This document shows positions 1-11,298 of a stretch of DNA of 64,000 bases, one piece after another; the first letter of the stretch is position 1, and the number at the start of each line of letters is the position of its first letter. The DNA lies in the NCBI RefSeq assembly GCF_014640255.1, contig NZ_BMGP01000001.1, positions 785,851-849,850 on the forward strand. The letters are read 5' to 3'. This DNA comes from Subtercola lobariae. GTDB taxonomy: Bacteria; Actinomycetota; Actinomycetes; Actinomycetales; Microbacteriaceae. The notes under the pieces were generated by a model. That model was not told the DNA's origin. It made no database searches and worked only from the letters and a program-made list of their open reading frames with translations. A program made the position numbers and the translations under genes.

Positions 1-90
1 ACGGCTACTCAGACCCGGCGACGTGTTTCGTTCGGCGGTATCGACCTGCCATACTGGAGCGACCATTCAAGAATGATCGAGGAGCGCCCG

Positions 91-1089
91 GTGACGACTT
101 CCAACGGCAACCCTGTCGGCCGGCGGCGCATCGGCATTCTGCTCTTCGACCGCGTGAAGACGCTCGATTTCGTGGGGCCGGCCGAAGTGTTCGTCGAAGC
201 GAACCAACGTGTCGACGGGTACGAACTCGTGCTGCTCTCGGCCGATGGCGCCGATGTGACGACGTCGATGGGTGTGCGCATCGGGGTACACGCCGCTGCG
301 GCAGACGCAGGCGAATTCGACACGGTCATCGTGCCGGGCAGCGAATTCGTGCCGGGCGTTTTCGATGACCCTGCCATACTTGGTGCCGTGTTGTCGCTCT
401 CAACGAGAACGCGGCGCATGGCGTCGATCTGCAGCGGTGCTCTGGCGCTCGCCGCAACTGGCCTGCTCGACGGTAAATCGGCCACCACGCACTGGAAATT
501 TGCAGACTACCTTGCCAGCCATTTCGAGCAGATCACCGTACAGCCTGACTCCATTTTCGTGCGCGACGGATGCACGTACACCTCCGCCGGCGTGGCCGCC
601 GGCATCGATCTGGCGCTCGCTTTGGTCGAAGAAGACCACGGTGCCGACGTAGCTCGCGCCGTTTCGCAGCTGCTTCTCGTCTACATGCAGCGCTCGGGTG
701 GGCAATCGCAATTCTCGGCCTCGCTTCGGGCCACGCCGCCGCGCACCCCGGTGGCTCGCGCGGTTGCAAGCTATGTGAACGCTGACCCGAGCCGCCCGTG
801 CTCGCTCGCCGATCTCGCTGCGTACGCGAACGTGAGTACGAGGCATCTCACCCGGGTGATGCAGGCCGAACTCGGCATGTCGCCACTCGAATACGTGACT
901 TCGATGCGACTCGACCTTGCAACCGGGTACCTGGAGTCAGGCCGCTCTGTCGCTCAGGCCGCCGCAGATGCGGGCTACAGCTCGCCGGTGGCATTTCGAC
1001 GCGCCTTCGTCGCACGTCTGGGCGTCACGCCCATCGACTATCAGCGGCGCTTTCAAACCACCAGGCGCGAAGAGTCTCAAGCGGTGTGA
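91..1089 (+). CDS. GlxA-family transcriptional regulator (DJ-1/PfpI domain + AraC HTH)
   Basis: Two-domain regulator of about 332 aa. The N-terminal half (residues 12-190) is a DJ-1/PfpI glutamine-amidotransferase-like fold, with the nucleophile-elbow cysteine in ASICSGA (about C114). The C-terminal half (about 225-325) is an AraC/XylS double helix-turn-helix, with the typical YSSPVAFRRAF segment in the second HTH. An ATG at 73 is in frame, but GTG 91 is preceded at 6 nt by GAGGAG, so I prefer GTG 91. Such proteins are cytoplasmic activators or repressors; the effector is unknown here. It converges on the TetR gene, leaving 34 nt between the ends. Family assignment is secure, target genes are not. 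Confidence 0.9.
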   Translation: MTTSNGNPVGRRRIGILLFDRVKTLDFVGPAEVFVEANQRVDGYELVLLSADGADVTTSMGVRIGVHAAAADAGEFDTVIVPGSEFVPGVFDDPAILGAVLSLSTRTRRMASICSGALALAATGLLDGKSATTHWKFADYLASHFEQITVQPDSIFVRDGCTYTSAGVAAGIDLALALVEEDHGADVARAVSQLLLVYMQRSGGQSQFSASLRATPPRTPVARAVASYVNADPSRPCSLADLAAYANVSTRHLTRVMQAELGMSPLEYVTSMRLDLATGYLESGRSVAQAAADAGYSSPVAFRRAFVARLGVTPIDYQRRFQTTRREESQAV

Positions 1090-1123
1090 AGTCTCGGATG
1101 GCCGGGTCGCAAGCGGTCGAGGA

Positions 1124-1723
1124 TCAGGCGGCTTGAAGCGCCGAGAGCCGGCCCGAGAGGGTAGCGATGCCGCGCAGCCGCTCGACAGGCGTGCCGATTC
1201 GGCTCAGATTGATGAGCCCCTGCGAAACCAGAACGATGTGCGCGCCGAGTGGCTCGATCTCCGCGCTGCTGATGCTTAGCTCGCCGTCTTCGATACCCTG
1301 CGCCACGCGAACGGTCACCACGTCTTCCATTCGTGACACTGCGCGTGAACTGATGGCCAGTACCTCAGGAAATCGGGTACCGAGTTCGGCCACGGAGTTC
1401 AACATGAGACAGCCACGTCGGTCTTCGAATGACGTGCAATCGGCAACCACCTTGTCGAGGTAGTTGGCAACGGCTGACTCGAAATCGCCATGATGCGCAG
1501 TGACTATACCGTCGACGAACGTCACCCTGCCCTCGCAGTAGCGACTGAACACAGCGAGAAAAAGGCCGAGCTTGCTCCCGTACGCGGCATAGATGCTGCC
1601 GTTCCCGACTCCGGAGAGTAGCGAGATGTCTTCGATAGAGGTCTGGTCGTATCCGTTCACCCAGAACGTCTCTTGGGCGCAGTCGAGCAGGGTGTGCTCA
1701 TCGAAGCGCCGTGTGCCAGCCAT
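1124..1723 (-). CDS. TetR/AcrR family transcriptional regulator
   Basis: A 199-aa protein with an N-terminal TetR DNA-binding domain: residues 8-55 include TSIEDISLLSGVGNGSIYAA, the recognition-helix region. The C-terminal two thirds is the variable ligand-binding and dimer domain. Residues around 100-110 (DRRGCLMLNSVAELG) resemble the YxAF/LmrA-like group that controls stress or drug responses. It lies only 9 nt downstream of the XRE-type regulator on the same strand, so the two are probably one transcript. The ligand cannot be read from sequence. Confidence 0.88.
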   Translation of the reverse strand: MAGTRRFDEHTLLDCAQETFWVNGYDQTSIEDISLLSGVGNGSIYAAYGSKLGLFLAVFSRYCEGRVTFVDGIVTAHHGDFESAVANYLDKVVADCTSFEDRRGCLMLNSVAELGTRFPEVLAISSRAVSRMEDVVTVRVAQGIEDGELSISSAEIEPLGAHIVLVSQGLINLSRIGTPVERLRGIATLSGRLSALQAA

Positions 1724-1732
1724 AACTCAACG

Positions 1733-2653
1733 CTACAGGTAATGCGCCGGCATGCTGAATTGTGCGCTGGTCACTCGCGCGGCCAGCTGCGCGAGTGCAA
1801 AACTGCCCTCGGTGCCGGGTTCGCCGAAGATGATCGTGAGCGTATGGTCTGTGCTCGGCACGGCGAAGCTCTGGTATCGCAGCGAGACAAGGCCGGCCCC
1901 ATCGATGTGATGCACTGTCGGGCCGAACGTGAGCGGGTAGGCGTCGTGACGCGCCCAGAGGTGCCGAAACTCTGGCTCTGCCGCCCACAGCGTTGCCACC
2001 ACCTCAGCAAACCGTAGGTCTCTCGATCGCCCGTGATAGCGCAGTGCGGCCACCGCGCTCAGGGCCAGGCTAGGCCAGTCGAGAGCCGTTTGACGAACGC
2101 CCGGCGAGAACACGGTCAACACACAATTAGCTCCGGCTTTAAGAGTGCCGCCGCTCAAGGCGCCAGCGACCTCGTTGGCCATCACGATATCTTGGTTACG
2201 GTCGGTGATGTACGCTGGCGTCGCCGCCCACTGGTCGAGCAGGTCGAGCAGGCCCAGCAGTTGAGCGTCGTGCGTCGGGTCGGTGCCGACCGAGTGAACG
2301 GCGGTCGTGACGCTGACACGGGCATCCGGATGCGCGAGCCTCGCCGCATACGTCAGAGCGTGCTCATCGAGCAGAAGTGCGCGCCCTATGCCCCGCAGAA
2401 CCTGATCTGACGGCTGGCGATCGCGGCCCTGTTCCAGACGAAGGTAATAGTCGCAGCTGATGGCCGCGATGGCGGCGACCTCGTCGCGCCGGAGTCCTTT
2501 CACGCGACGGTTGGACTCTCTGGGCAGGCCTACAGCTTCGGGCTGAACGAGCGCGCGGCGGGCACGAAGGTAGTCTCCCAGCTCTGACTCTGAGGGTCGT
2601 TGGAATGCTGGCTCGGCCTTCGTTGGCGTGAGTTCTGATGGTCTGCGGGTCAT
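1733..2653 (-). CDS. XRE-family regulator with MmyB-like ligand-binding domain
   Basis: About 306 aa from the ATG at 2653, which has GGAGA 6 nt upstream; a further in-frame start at 2704 lacks such a site. Residues 24-90 form an XRE helix-turn-helix of the type LGDYLRARR...RVKGLRRDEVAAIAAIS, ending in YYLRLEQGRDRQPS. The rest (about 110-300) resembles the MmyB-like PAS-type domain that binds a lipid or other small ligand. This family is very common in actinobacteria, often next to the oxidoreductase it controls; here the only same-strand partner is the TetR gene downstream. Confidence 0.88.
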   Translation of the reverse strand: MTRRPSELTPTKAEPAFQRPSESELGDYLRARRALVQPEAVGLPRESNRRVKGLRRDEVAAIAAISCDYYLRLEQGRDRQPSDQVLRGIGRALLLDEHALTYAARLAHPDARVSVTTAVHSVGTDPTHDAQLLGLLDLLDQWAATPAYITDRNQDIVMANEVAGALSGGTLKAGANCVLTVFSPGVRQTALDWPSLALSAVAALRYHGRSRDLRFAEVVATLWAAEPEFRHLWARHDAYPLTFGPTVHHIDGAGLVSLRYQSFAVPSTDHTLTIIFGEPGTEGSFALAQLAARVTSAQFSMPAHYL

Positions 2654-2770
2654 CGGTCGTCTCCACTGTCGAATCGCCCCACGGTGCTGGAGCGCCTGCT
2701 CCATGATGACTCAGCCGAGGTAGTCAGGCGAGAGTGATTGTGGCCGTGTGTGCGCTGTTTCGAGACACGA

Positions 2771-3311
2771 TCAGGCGGCGAGAGGATGCTCGGCCGGCAC
2801 CCGAACCGTCAGCCCACCGGGCACGACCCACGCATTGAACGCCGTCGCCTCGCCGAAGGTGTCGCCGTCGATCTCTAGCGCTTCGGGCCGGGAGAGGCGC
2901 ACGATCAGGCGTTTGCCGGTGCGGTAGCGCAGTTCGGGGTCATTTCGATTGTGCGCAGGCAGGTCGCTGCCCCGTTACGTTGTTGCGAGCGGCGCGACCG
3001 CGGTTGATGACGGCGAGCAGGTTGCCCGTGCCGGAGGGCAGTAGCGCCATCGGTGTGCTCGAGCCCTGCAGCCCCTCGGCCACTGCCCGGATCGTGCCGT
3101 CGCCACCGGCGGCAAACACCATGTCGACGTTCTGCTCGAGCGCCTTTGTGGTCATGCCCTGACCGCCGTCTTCGACGGTGGTCTCGAGCCACACCGTCTC
3201 GCCCCAGCCGGCGCTCGTCGCCTCGGCCTCGACGTGGGCGCGCAGCACCTCGATGTTCACCTTGATGGGGTTGTAGACGACAGCGGCGACTTTCGGCGGG
3301 GTGGCTGGCAT
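2771..3311 (-). pseudogene. Diacylglycerol kinase family protein, internally deleted remnant
   Basis: From ATG 3311 an open frame encodes a normal start of a diacylglycerol/sphingosine kinase catalytic domain: [13 protein letters not shown], then FAAGGDGTIRAVAEGL (the GGDGT nucleotide loop) and LLPSGTGNLLA. Soon after this the frame degenerates and stops at 2940 (123 aa). In a different frame of the same strand, 2771-2942 encodes a typical C-terminal end: NDPELRYRTGKRLIVRL, then ALEIDGDTFGEA and a stop at 2771. An intact member has about 300 aa; roughly 130-150 central residues are missing, and the two pieces are out of frame. I read this as a deletion pseudogene; the 123-aa fragment would lack the C-terminal domain. 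Confidence 0.75.
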
Positions 3312-3360
3312 GCGCCCATCCTATGGGCGAGCGCGAGACCCAGGCCCGAGCTTTCTCTCT

Positions 3361-3388
3361 TTGCGCGCTCCAAGCGGTGTTGTATAGT
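3361..3388 (+). promoter_or_regulatory. Possible promoter of the HisD-like cluster
   Basis: TATAGT at 3383-3388 is a good -10 candidate in an otherwise GC-rich region, with a weak -35 candidate TTGCGC at 3361-3366 (16-nt spacer). It lies just upstream of the ribosome site AAAGGAGAA that serves the ATG at 3425. Only the local AT-richness and the -10 support it. Confidence 0.35.
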
Positions 3389-3424
3389 AAGTTTTGCATT
3401 CGTATTCAAAGGAGAATTCAGCCC

Positions 3425-4738
3425 ATGATCGCTCACATCAAATCGCCGAAACGTTCGCACAGCGAAACTGATTCTCAGGTTCGAGCAACCGTTGAGGGCA
3501 TTCTCGGCGAGGTCGAGCGGCGGGGTGATGCGGCGGTGCGTGACTACAGCGAGAAGTTCGACGGCTGGTCGCCCAACGAGTGGCGTCTGAGCGATGACGC
3601 CATCGCGAAAGCCGTCGGCGAGCTCTCGCACGGGCAGATCGACGACATTCGGTTCGCCCAGAAGCAGGTGCGCAACTTCGCCCAGATTCAGCGCGATTCG
3701 ATGCTCGACGTCGAAGTCGAGACGTATCCTGGCGTGATTCTGGGCCACAAACACATTCCCATCGACGCGGTGGGGTGCTACGTACCTGGCGGCAAGTACC
3801 CGCTCTTAGCGTCGGCGCACATGAGTGTCATCACGGCCAAGGTGGCCGGGGTTCGCCGTGTCGTGGCGACCGCGCCGCCGTACGAGGGTGCGCCGCATCC
3901 GGCCATTGTCGCGGCCATGCACTTCGCCGGCGCCGACGAGATTCTCGTTCTGGGCGGCACTCAGGCCGTCGCAGCCATGGCCATCGGCACCGAGAGCATC
4001 GCGCCCGTCGACATGCTCGTCGGACCTGGAAATGCTTACGTAGCCGAAGCCAAGCGCCAGCTCTTCGGCCGCGTCGGAATCGACCTGTTCGCAGGCCCTA
4101 CCGAGACCTTGGTGATCGCCGACGACTCGGTCGACGCAGAGCTCTGCGCGGTCGACCTGCTCGGCCAAGCCGAGCACGGCCCCACCAGCCCTTCGATTCT
4201 GCTGACGAACAGTCGCGAACTGGCCGAGGCCACCATTCTCGAGGTCGAACGGCAGCTCGCGATTCTGCCGACTGGCCCTGTCGCCTCGGTGAGCTGGGCC
4301 GACTACGGCCAGGTTATTCTGTGCGACACCATCGACGAGATGATTCAGACCGCGAACGAGCTCGCCTTCGAGCACGTTCAGGTGATGACGCAAGACCCCG
4401 AGCTGTTCTTGGCGCGGCTGACGAACTTCGGTGCGATGTTTCTCGGCCCGCGCACCAATGTGGCCTTCGGAGATAAGGTCATCGGAACGAACCACACGCT
4501 GCCCACGAACAAAGCGGCCCGCTACACCGGCGGCCTCTGGGTCGGAAAATTCTTGAAGACCTGCACCTTCCAACGCATTCTCACCGACGAAGCCAGCGCT
4601 GAGATCGGCGCCTACGGGTCAAGGCTGGCCCACCTCGAGCACTTCGTGGGTCACGGCGAACAGGCGAACATCCGTGTGCGGCGTTATGGCAGCCAGCCCG
4701 ACCTGCCCTGGTACGAGCCCGTCGCGGCAGGGGCCTGA
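3425..4738 (+). CDS. Histidinol-dehydrogenase-like NAD-dependent alcohol dehydrogenase
   Basis: About 437 aa from ATG 3425, which follows AAAGGAGAA; an in-frame start at 3323 would add 34 residues unlike the family. The HisD fold is complete. Zn ligands and catalytic residues match: Q248 and H251 (GQAEHGPTS), E316-H317 (AFEHV), D350 ([13 protein letters not shown]), E405 and H410. The segment after the NHTLPT motif reads [15 protein letters not shown]. As I recall, this resembles the HpsN group (sulfopropanediol 3-dehydrogenase) more than biosynthetic HisD. No other his gene is near. The gene is coupled by a 1-nt overlap to an SDR and followed by a hydrolase and an MFS transporter, so it likely oxidises a primary alcohol to an acid in a catabolic route; the substrate is unknown. 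Confidence 0.88.
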   Translation: MIAHIKSPKRSHSETDSQVRATVEGILGEVERRGDAAVRDYSEKFDGWSPNEWRLSDDAIAKAVGELSHGQIDDIRFAQKQVRNFAQIQRDSMLDVEVETYPGVILGHKHIPIDAVGCYVPGGKYPLLASAHMSVITAKVAGVRRVVATAPPYEGAPHPAIVAAMHFAGADEILVLGGTQAVAAMAIGTESIAPVDMLVGPGNAYVAEAKRQLFGRVGIDLFAGPTETLVIADDSVDAELCAVDLLGQAEHGPTSPSILLTNSRELAEATILEVERQLAILPTGPVASVSWADYGQVILCDTIDEMIQTANELAFEHVQVMTQDPELFLARLTNFGAMFLGPRTNVAFGDKVIGTNHTLPTNKAARYTGGLWVGKFLKTCTFQRILTDEASAEIGAYGSRLAHLEHFVGHGEQANIRVRRYGSQPDLPWYEPVAAGA

Positions 4739-5499
4739 TGCTGCCCGTCACACCCTCTTTTCGACTGGATGCTCGGCGAGCCTTCATCGCCGGCGCGAGT
4801 CGAGGCATCGGGCGCGCCGCGGCCGTCGCTCTCGCTGAAGCCGGCGCGGAGGTCGTGGTGAGCGCGCGCTCTGAATCCGAGCTAGAAGAGCTCTGCGCCG
4901 AACTGACCGCGGCCGGGCGTGCAGCTCGGTGGGCTGTGCTCGATGTCAGCGATTCTGCGGCGGTCGATCGAGTCTTCGACGAATACGGGCCGTTCGACGT
5001 GGTGGTGAACAGCGTGGGCATCAATCGGCCGGTGGAGCTCGTCGATCTGGCCGACGCCGATCTGCACGACATGCTGAACCTCAACGTGACGGCCGCGTTC
5101 TATCTGGCACGGGCAGCGGCCAGGTCGATGATCGCTGCCGGCGCCGGTGGCTCGATCATCACCATCTCGTCGCAGATGGGTCATGTGGGCAGCCCGCGCC
5201 GCACGGTCTACTCGGCCACGAAACACGCGCTCGAGGGTTTGACGAAGTCGTTGGCCTGGGAGGTGGGTTCGGCGGGCATCCGGGTGAATACCGTGTGCCC
5301 GACCTTCATCGAGACCGATTTGACGAAGCCGATGCTCGATCAGCCCGGGTTTCGTGACTGGGTGAACAGCCGCAATGCCCTCGGGCGGGTCGGAACCGTC
5401 GAAGAGGTGATGGGTGCGGTCGTGTTCTTGGCGAGCGACGCCTCATCGCTCGTGACCGGTTCGTCGCTGCTGCTCGACGCGGGCTGGACAGCGCAGTGA
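4738..5499 (+). CDS. SDR-family oxidoreductase
   Basis: A classical 253-aa short-chain dehydrogenase. The Rossmann glycine motif GASRGIGRA is at residues 19-27, a variant of the NNAG motif reads NSVG at 91-94, the catalytic serine is in ISS at 143-145, and YSATK gives Y158 and K162. The start codon overlaps the stop of the HisD-like gene (TGATG), implying translational coupling. Pairing of an SDR with a HisD-like enzyme recalls two-dehydrogenase routes for diols, one enzyme for the secondary and one for the primary alcohol; this is inference. Substrate not readable. Confidence 0.9.
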   Translation: MLPVTPSFRLDARRAFIAGASRGIGRAAAVALAEAGAEVVVSARSESELEELCAELTAAGRAARWAVLDVSDSAAVDRVFDEYGPFDVVVNSVGINRPVELVDLADADLHDMLNLNVTAAFYLARAAARSMIAAGAGGSIITISSQMGHVGSPRRTVYSATKHALEGLTKSLAWEVGSAGIRVNTVCPTFIETDLTKPMLDQPGFRDWVNSRNALGRVGTVEEVMGAVVFLASDASSLVTGSSLLLDAGWTAQ

Positions 5500-5549
5500 C
5501 TGGACAGCGCAGTGAACAGAATCAATTCAGAACAGAGACAGGAAGCACA

Positions 5550-8316
<2,767 letters not shown>

Positions 8317-8359
8317 GCCGGCGGATGTTCGTGCCGCGGTAACTGCGCGTCATTTTACG

Positions 8360-8391
8360 TATCTTCTCGAATTTTCGATAATCTGAAGATA
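8360..8391 (+). promoter_or_regulatory. Inverted repeat at the FadR-type gene, possible autoregulatory operator
   Basis: TATCTTC at 8360-8366 and GAAGATA at 8385-8391 are perfect 7-nt inverted arms, 18 nt apart. The second arm abuts and overlaps the ATG at 8391. The interval is AT-rich, as expected of a promoter. Binding by the gene's own product is inference. Confidence 0.4.
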
Positions 8392-9080
8392 TGCCCTCCC
8401 CAACCGCACCCTCGACACGCGCAGCTGTCGTGCACGACTCGATTCGCGCCGACATCATCAGCGGCGCTCTCGAGCCGGGAACACCCCTTCGTCTCGCCGC
8501 ACTCGCCGCTTCGTACGACGTGAGCATGTCGGTGGTGCGAGAGGCGCTCACTCGCCTGGCCGAGCATAATCTCACCGTGCTGGCGCCGAATCAGGGCTTT
8601 CGGGTGATGTCGATCTCTCGCGCAGACCTCGTCGAGCTCACCATGCTGCGCACCATGCTCGAGACCAAGGCGCTGGCACTCTCGATCGAACTCGGCGACG
8701 TGCCGTGGGAGGCGCAGGTGGTTTCGGCGCATCACGTTCTCGAGCGGGCGGCGTACCAGCGAGAGAACGAGCCGGGCAGCACCGAGCAGTGGACAGAGGC
8801 GCACGCAGCATTTCACGACGCCCTGGTGGGCGCGTGTGACAGCCCGCGGCTGATGACCATGACCCGTTCGCTGCGCGACAGCTCTGAGTTGTACCGTCAG
8901 CGTTCGGGTTTTGCTGAGGCGAGCGTCGGGCGCGACGTTGCAGGCGAACATCGCGAACTGATGGCGCTGACACTGGCGGGTAAGTCTGCCGAGGCGCAGG
9001 CGGCGTTGGTGCGGCACATCGAACGAACGACCGAACTGGTGCTGTCGACGCCGTTCGCCGATGGTGGTCTCGAGGGGTAG
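8391..9080 (+). CDS. GntR-family (FadR/FCD) transcriptional regulator
   Basis: A 229-aa regulator. Residues 10-75 form a winged helix of the GntR type, with IISGALEPGTPLRLAALAA and VREALTRLAE. The C-terminal domain (about 85-215) is an all-helical FCD domain; metal-binding acidic and histidine residues of that family occur in AAFHDALV and GEHRELMAL. FCD regulators usually sense carboxylic acids and control catabolic operons. Its place at the end of the HisD/SDR/hydrolase/MFS block, with a candidate operator over its own start, fits control of that block. Confidence 0.9.
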   Translation: MPSPTAPSTRAAVVHDSIRADIISGALEPGTPLRLAALAASYDVSMSVVREALTRLAEHNLTVLAPNQGFRVMSISRADLVELTMLRTMLETKALALSIELGDVPWEAQVVSAHHVLERAAYQRENEPGSTEQWTEAHAAFHDALVGACDSPRLMTMTRSLRDSSELYRQRSGFAEASVGRDVAGEHRELMALTLAGKSAEAQAALVRHIERTTELVLSTPFADGGLEG

Positions 9081-9192
9081 CTGCTGGTGGGTGAGCGAGA
9101 GGTAGTGTCGGGCGCCGGGTAGCTCTCGGTCGGGTGAGAATCGGTGATTGTGCCGGCTCGACGAATGCGCAGCAGAAACCTAGGCTTGAAGC

Positions 9193-9792
9193 ATGGTCGG
9201 CAAGAAACCACGAAGCGATTCGCGCCTCAACGTTGCTCGCTACCAGGTCGACGGCTCGGTGCCCTCTGAAGAGCAGACCGAGAACGAGGCAGACGTCGCA
9301 GGCCAGACGCGCATGGAGGCGCGGGCGCAGTTCGTCGAAATCTCCATTCAGCAGGCGATGCGCCGCGGTGACTTCGACAACCTGCCGGGCGCAGGCAAGC
9401 CGCTCACCAACCTGCACCAGACCTACGACCCCGACTGGTGGATCAGGCAGAAGATCGAACGCGAGAACATCACAGGACTTGGCCCACCGGCTCTCACTCT
9501 GCGTACCGAGAATGCGGCTCTGGATGCCCGGCTCGACGCCGCGGCGTCAGAACACGCCGTGCGTGAACTTCTCGCTGACTTCAACGCCCGCATCATCGAG
9601 GCGCGCCGGCAGTTGAAGGGTGGCCCGCCGGTCATCACGCCCACCCGTGACGTCGATGCCGAGGTCGAGCGGTGGCGCGGCCGCCGCGCCGCGCGCTTCG
9701 AGGCAGCGGAGGGCGCTCGTGAGCGCCGCGCCGAAGAGCTCGCGGCGATGACCTGGCGGCAACGCCGGCGCGCTCGCCGCGAAGACGCGTGA
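9193..9792 (+). CDS. DUF1992 (DnaJ C28-like conserved domain) protein
   Basis: A 199-aa soluble protein. The DUF1992 core is at about residues 38-110, with QQAMRRGDFDNLPGAGKPL followed by DPDWWIRQKIERENI. A basic, arginine-rich tail follows (EVERWRGRRAARFEA to RRARREDA) and may be helical. The family is conserved from bacteria to the mitochondrial DNAJC28 protein, without a settled function. It is unrelated to its neighbours and probably forms its own unit. Confidence 0.88.
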   Translation: MVGKKPRSDSRLNVARYQVDGSVPSEEQTENEADVAGQTRMEARAQFVEISIQQAMRRGDFDNLPGAGKPLTNLHQTYDPDWWIRQKIERENITGLGPPALTLRTENAALDARLDAAASEHAVRELLADFNARIIEARRQLKGGPPVITPTRDVDAEVERWRGRRAARFEAAEGARERRAEELAAMTWRQRRRARREDA

Positions 9793-9860
9793 GGGCGTAG
9801 CGGTGCGCGCGTGATGCTGAGAGAATTGACACGCAGGCCGAGTCGAAGGGTGGTGCTGTG

Positions 9861-10127
9861 ATGCGAGCAACTAAGCAGCATGCCATGACGCTCGACGAAG
9901 CACTGCGCATCGAGGCCAATGCGCGCGACGGAATCCTCGACGAAGATCTTCCCGGCACCCGCGGAGTCATCGATCAGGCGCACCGAGTGCACCAGACGGC
10001 GTACATGTGGGGTTCGGTTCGGGGCGAGTCGGCGCCGCCGCGCATCCGCTGGGGAATAGCGATGGGTGTGGCAATGGTGCTCGTGACCCTCGGCGGTTTC
10101 ACGCTGACCTTTCTTGCTCCGCACTAG
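9861..10127 (+). CDS. Small hypothetical membrane protein
   Basis: An 88-aa protein. The N-terminal 60 residues are soluble and charged; residues about 65-86 form one transmembrane helix (GIAMGVAMVLVTLGGFTLTF). ATG 9861 follows GAAGGG at about 10 nt; a GTG directly before it is also possible. The next gene starts 9 nt downstream and is also a membrane protein, so they may be co-transcribed. I do not recognise a family. Confidence 0.65.
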   Translation: MRATKQHAMTLDEALRIEANARDGILDEDLPGTRGVIDQAHRVHQTAYMWGSVRGESAPPRIRWGIAMGVAMVLVTLGGFTLTFLAPH

Positions 10128-10136
10128 GCGCTGCGC

Positions 10137-11162
10137 GTGACAACAGAGGGCCCGGCGACTCGCGATTCGCCGCAGCCGCAGCCGAGCGAGGTCGCCCCAC
10201 CGCGTGCTACCGGCGGAGCGGCGACGCGGGTCGATGCGGTGTACTTCTGGGTGGTGCGCGTCGTCGCTAAGGTGGGCGTCATCGTCACGGTGTGGGCCGC
10301 GATCGCCACCGGGGCGATGCTCGTGCACGGGCATCCGGCTTACCTCGTGTTGCTGGTGCTGACGTTCGCGGTGAGTGTGTTCTTCGCGGTGAGGTCGTGG
10401 CTGAAGCGCGGGGTTGAGCACCGGCGGCACGAGGTGCTCAAGGGCATCCTCATCGTCTTATCGGTGCTGGTGCTCGGCGTCGTGGCCTGGCTGGTGCCCT
10501 CGTCGGCCACCGAGCCGGCGCTTTCGGCGATGAACTCCGACCAGGCTGTGACGGTCAGCGAGACGCCCACCGAGATCGTGCTGACCCCCACCGGCACCAT
10601 CAGCGACACCGGCGTCTTCTTTCAGCCCGGTGCCAAGGTCGACGCGCGCGCCTACGCCGCGGTGCTTCGCCCGCTGGCCGAGGCGGGGCACATCGTGGTG
10701 ATACCGAAGCAGCCGTTCGGCATCGCGTTTCTCTCCACTGGCTCATTCGCCGCCGCTCGCTCGGAACATGCTCCGGTGACCCAGTGGGTGGTCGCCGGTC
10801 ATTCGCTCGGCGGCACGGTGGCCGCACTGGATGCCGCAACCTACGCCGGCCAGACCCCCGAGCCGGTCGTGGGTCTCATGCTCTACGCCTCCTACCCGGC
10901 TGGCGACGAGAGCGGGCTCAACGCCGACGTGCTCTCGATCTCGGCCTCGAACGACGGCCTCGCCACGCCCGCGAAGATCGACGCCTCGAAGCCCTCGCTG
11001 CCGCCCGACACTCAGTACGCGGTGATCGACGGATCGGTGCACGCCTTCTTCGGCGACTACGGCCCGCAGTCGGGCGACGGCACCCCCACCATCAGCCATG
11101 ACGATGCTCGCGCGCAGATCTCAGCCGCCAGCGTCGCCTTCGTGAACAGCTTCGACGGCTGA
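10137..11162 (+). CDS. Membrane-anchored alpha/beta hydrolase (Abhydrolase_5-like)
   Basis: 341 aa with a GTG start. Three hydrophobic segments lie at about 38-60, 65-85 and 102-123, followed by a hydrolase domain with the elbow AGHSLGG (about residues 219-225), a late aspartate in SASNDGLATP and a histidine in DGSVHAFFGDYG. The arrangement, with a short catalytic domain after an N-terminal anchor, matches the actinobacterial alpha/beta hydrolase group PF12695. The catalytic domain is probably outside the membrane. Substrate unknown. Confidence 0.82.
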   Translation: MTTEGPATRDSPQPQPSEVAPPRATGGAATRVDAVYFWVVRVVAKVGVIVTVWAAIATGAMLVHGHPAYLVLLVLTFAVSVFFAVRSWLKRGVEHRRHEVLKGILIVLSVLVLGVVAWLVPSSATEPALSAMNSDQAVTVSETPTEIVLTPTGTISDTGVFFQPGAKVDARAYAAVLRPLAEAGHIVVIPKQPFGIAFLSTGSFAAARSEHAPVTQWVVAGHSLGGTVAALDAATYAGQTPEPVVGLMLYASYPAGDESGLNADVLSISASNDGLATPAKIDASKPSLPPDTQYAVIDGSVHAFFGDYGPQSGDGTPTISHDDARAQISAASVAFVNSFDG

Positions 11163-11174
11163 CTCGTCAGCCGT
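11155..11174. terminator. Perfect hairpin over the hydrolase stop codon
   Basis: ACGGCTGAC at 11155-11163 and GTCAGCCGT at 11166-11174 form a perfect 9-bp stem with a 2-nt loop, which contains the stop codon of the membrane hydrolase. There is no T-tract, so intrinsic termination is uncertain. Confidence 0.4.
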
Positions 11175-11191
11175 GAACCAGCCGAACGCGA

Positions 11192-11298
11192 GGCGTCAGT
11201 CGCAGATCCGTCAGTCGCAAACCCGCCGGTCGTGAACCCCCTCGGTCGTGAACCCGTCAGCCGCTGCTCCGTCAGCCGCTGCTCCGTCAGGCGTGCAC
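11192..11298. repeat. Degenerate 15-bp tandem repeats
   Basis: About seven diverged copies of a 15-16 bp unit of the form CGTCAGYCGYNRAYC lie head to tail; the two clearest are CGTCAGCCGCTGCTC at about 11266 and 11281, with earlier copies carrying GTCAGTCGCA or GGTCGTGAACC. They fill the space between two converging genes and run a few bases into the end of the HAD gene. Confidence 0.7.

Noticed and set aside
1-72. Minus-strand frame at the window start
   Set aside because: It is the shadow of the GlxA-like gene and carries no motif.
3425-4738. hisD of histidine biosynthesis
   Set aside because: No other his gene is near, the C-terminal motif differs and the gene is coupled to an SDR, so I did not assign the symbol; the point stays open to phylogeny.
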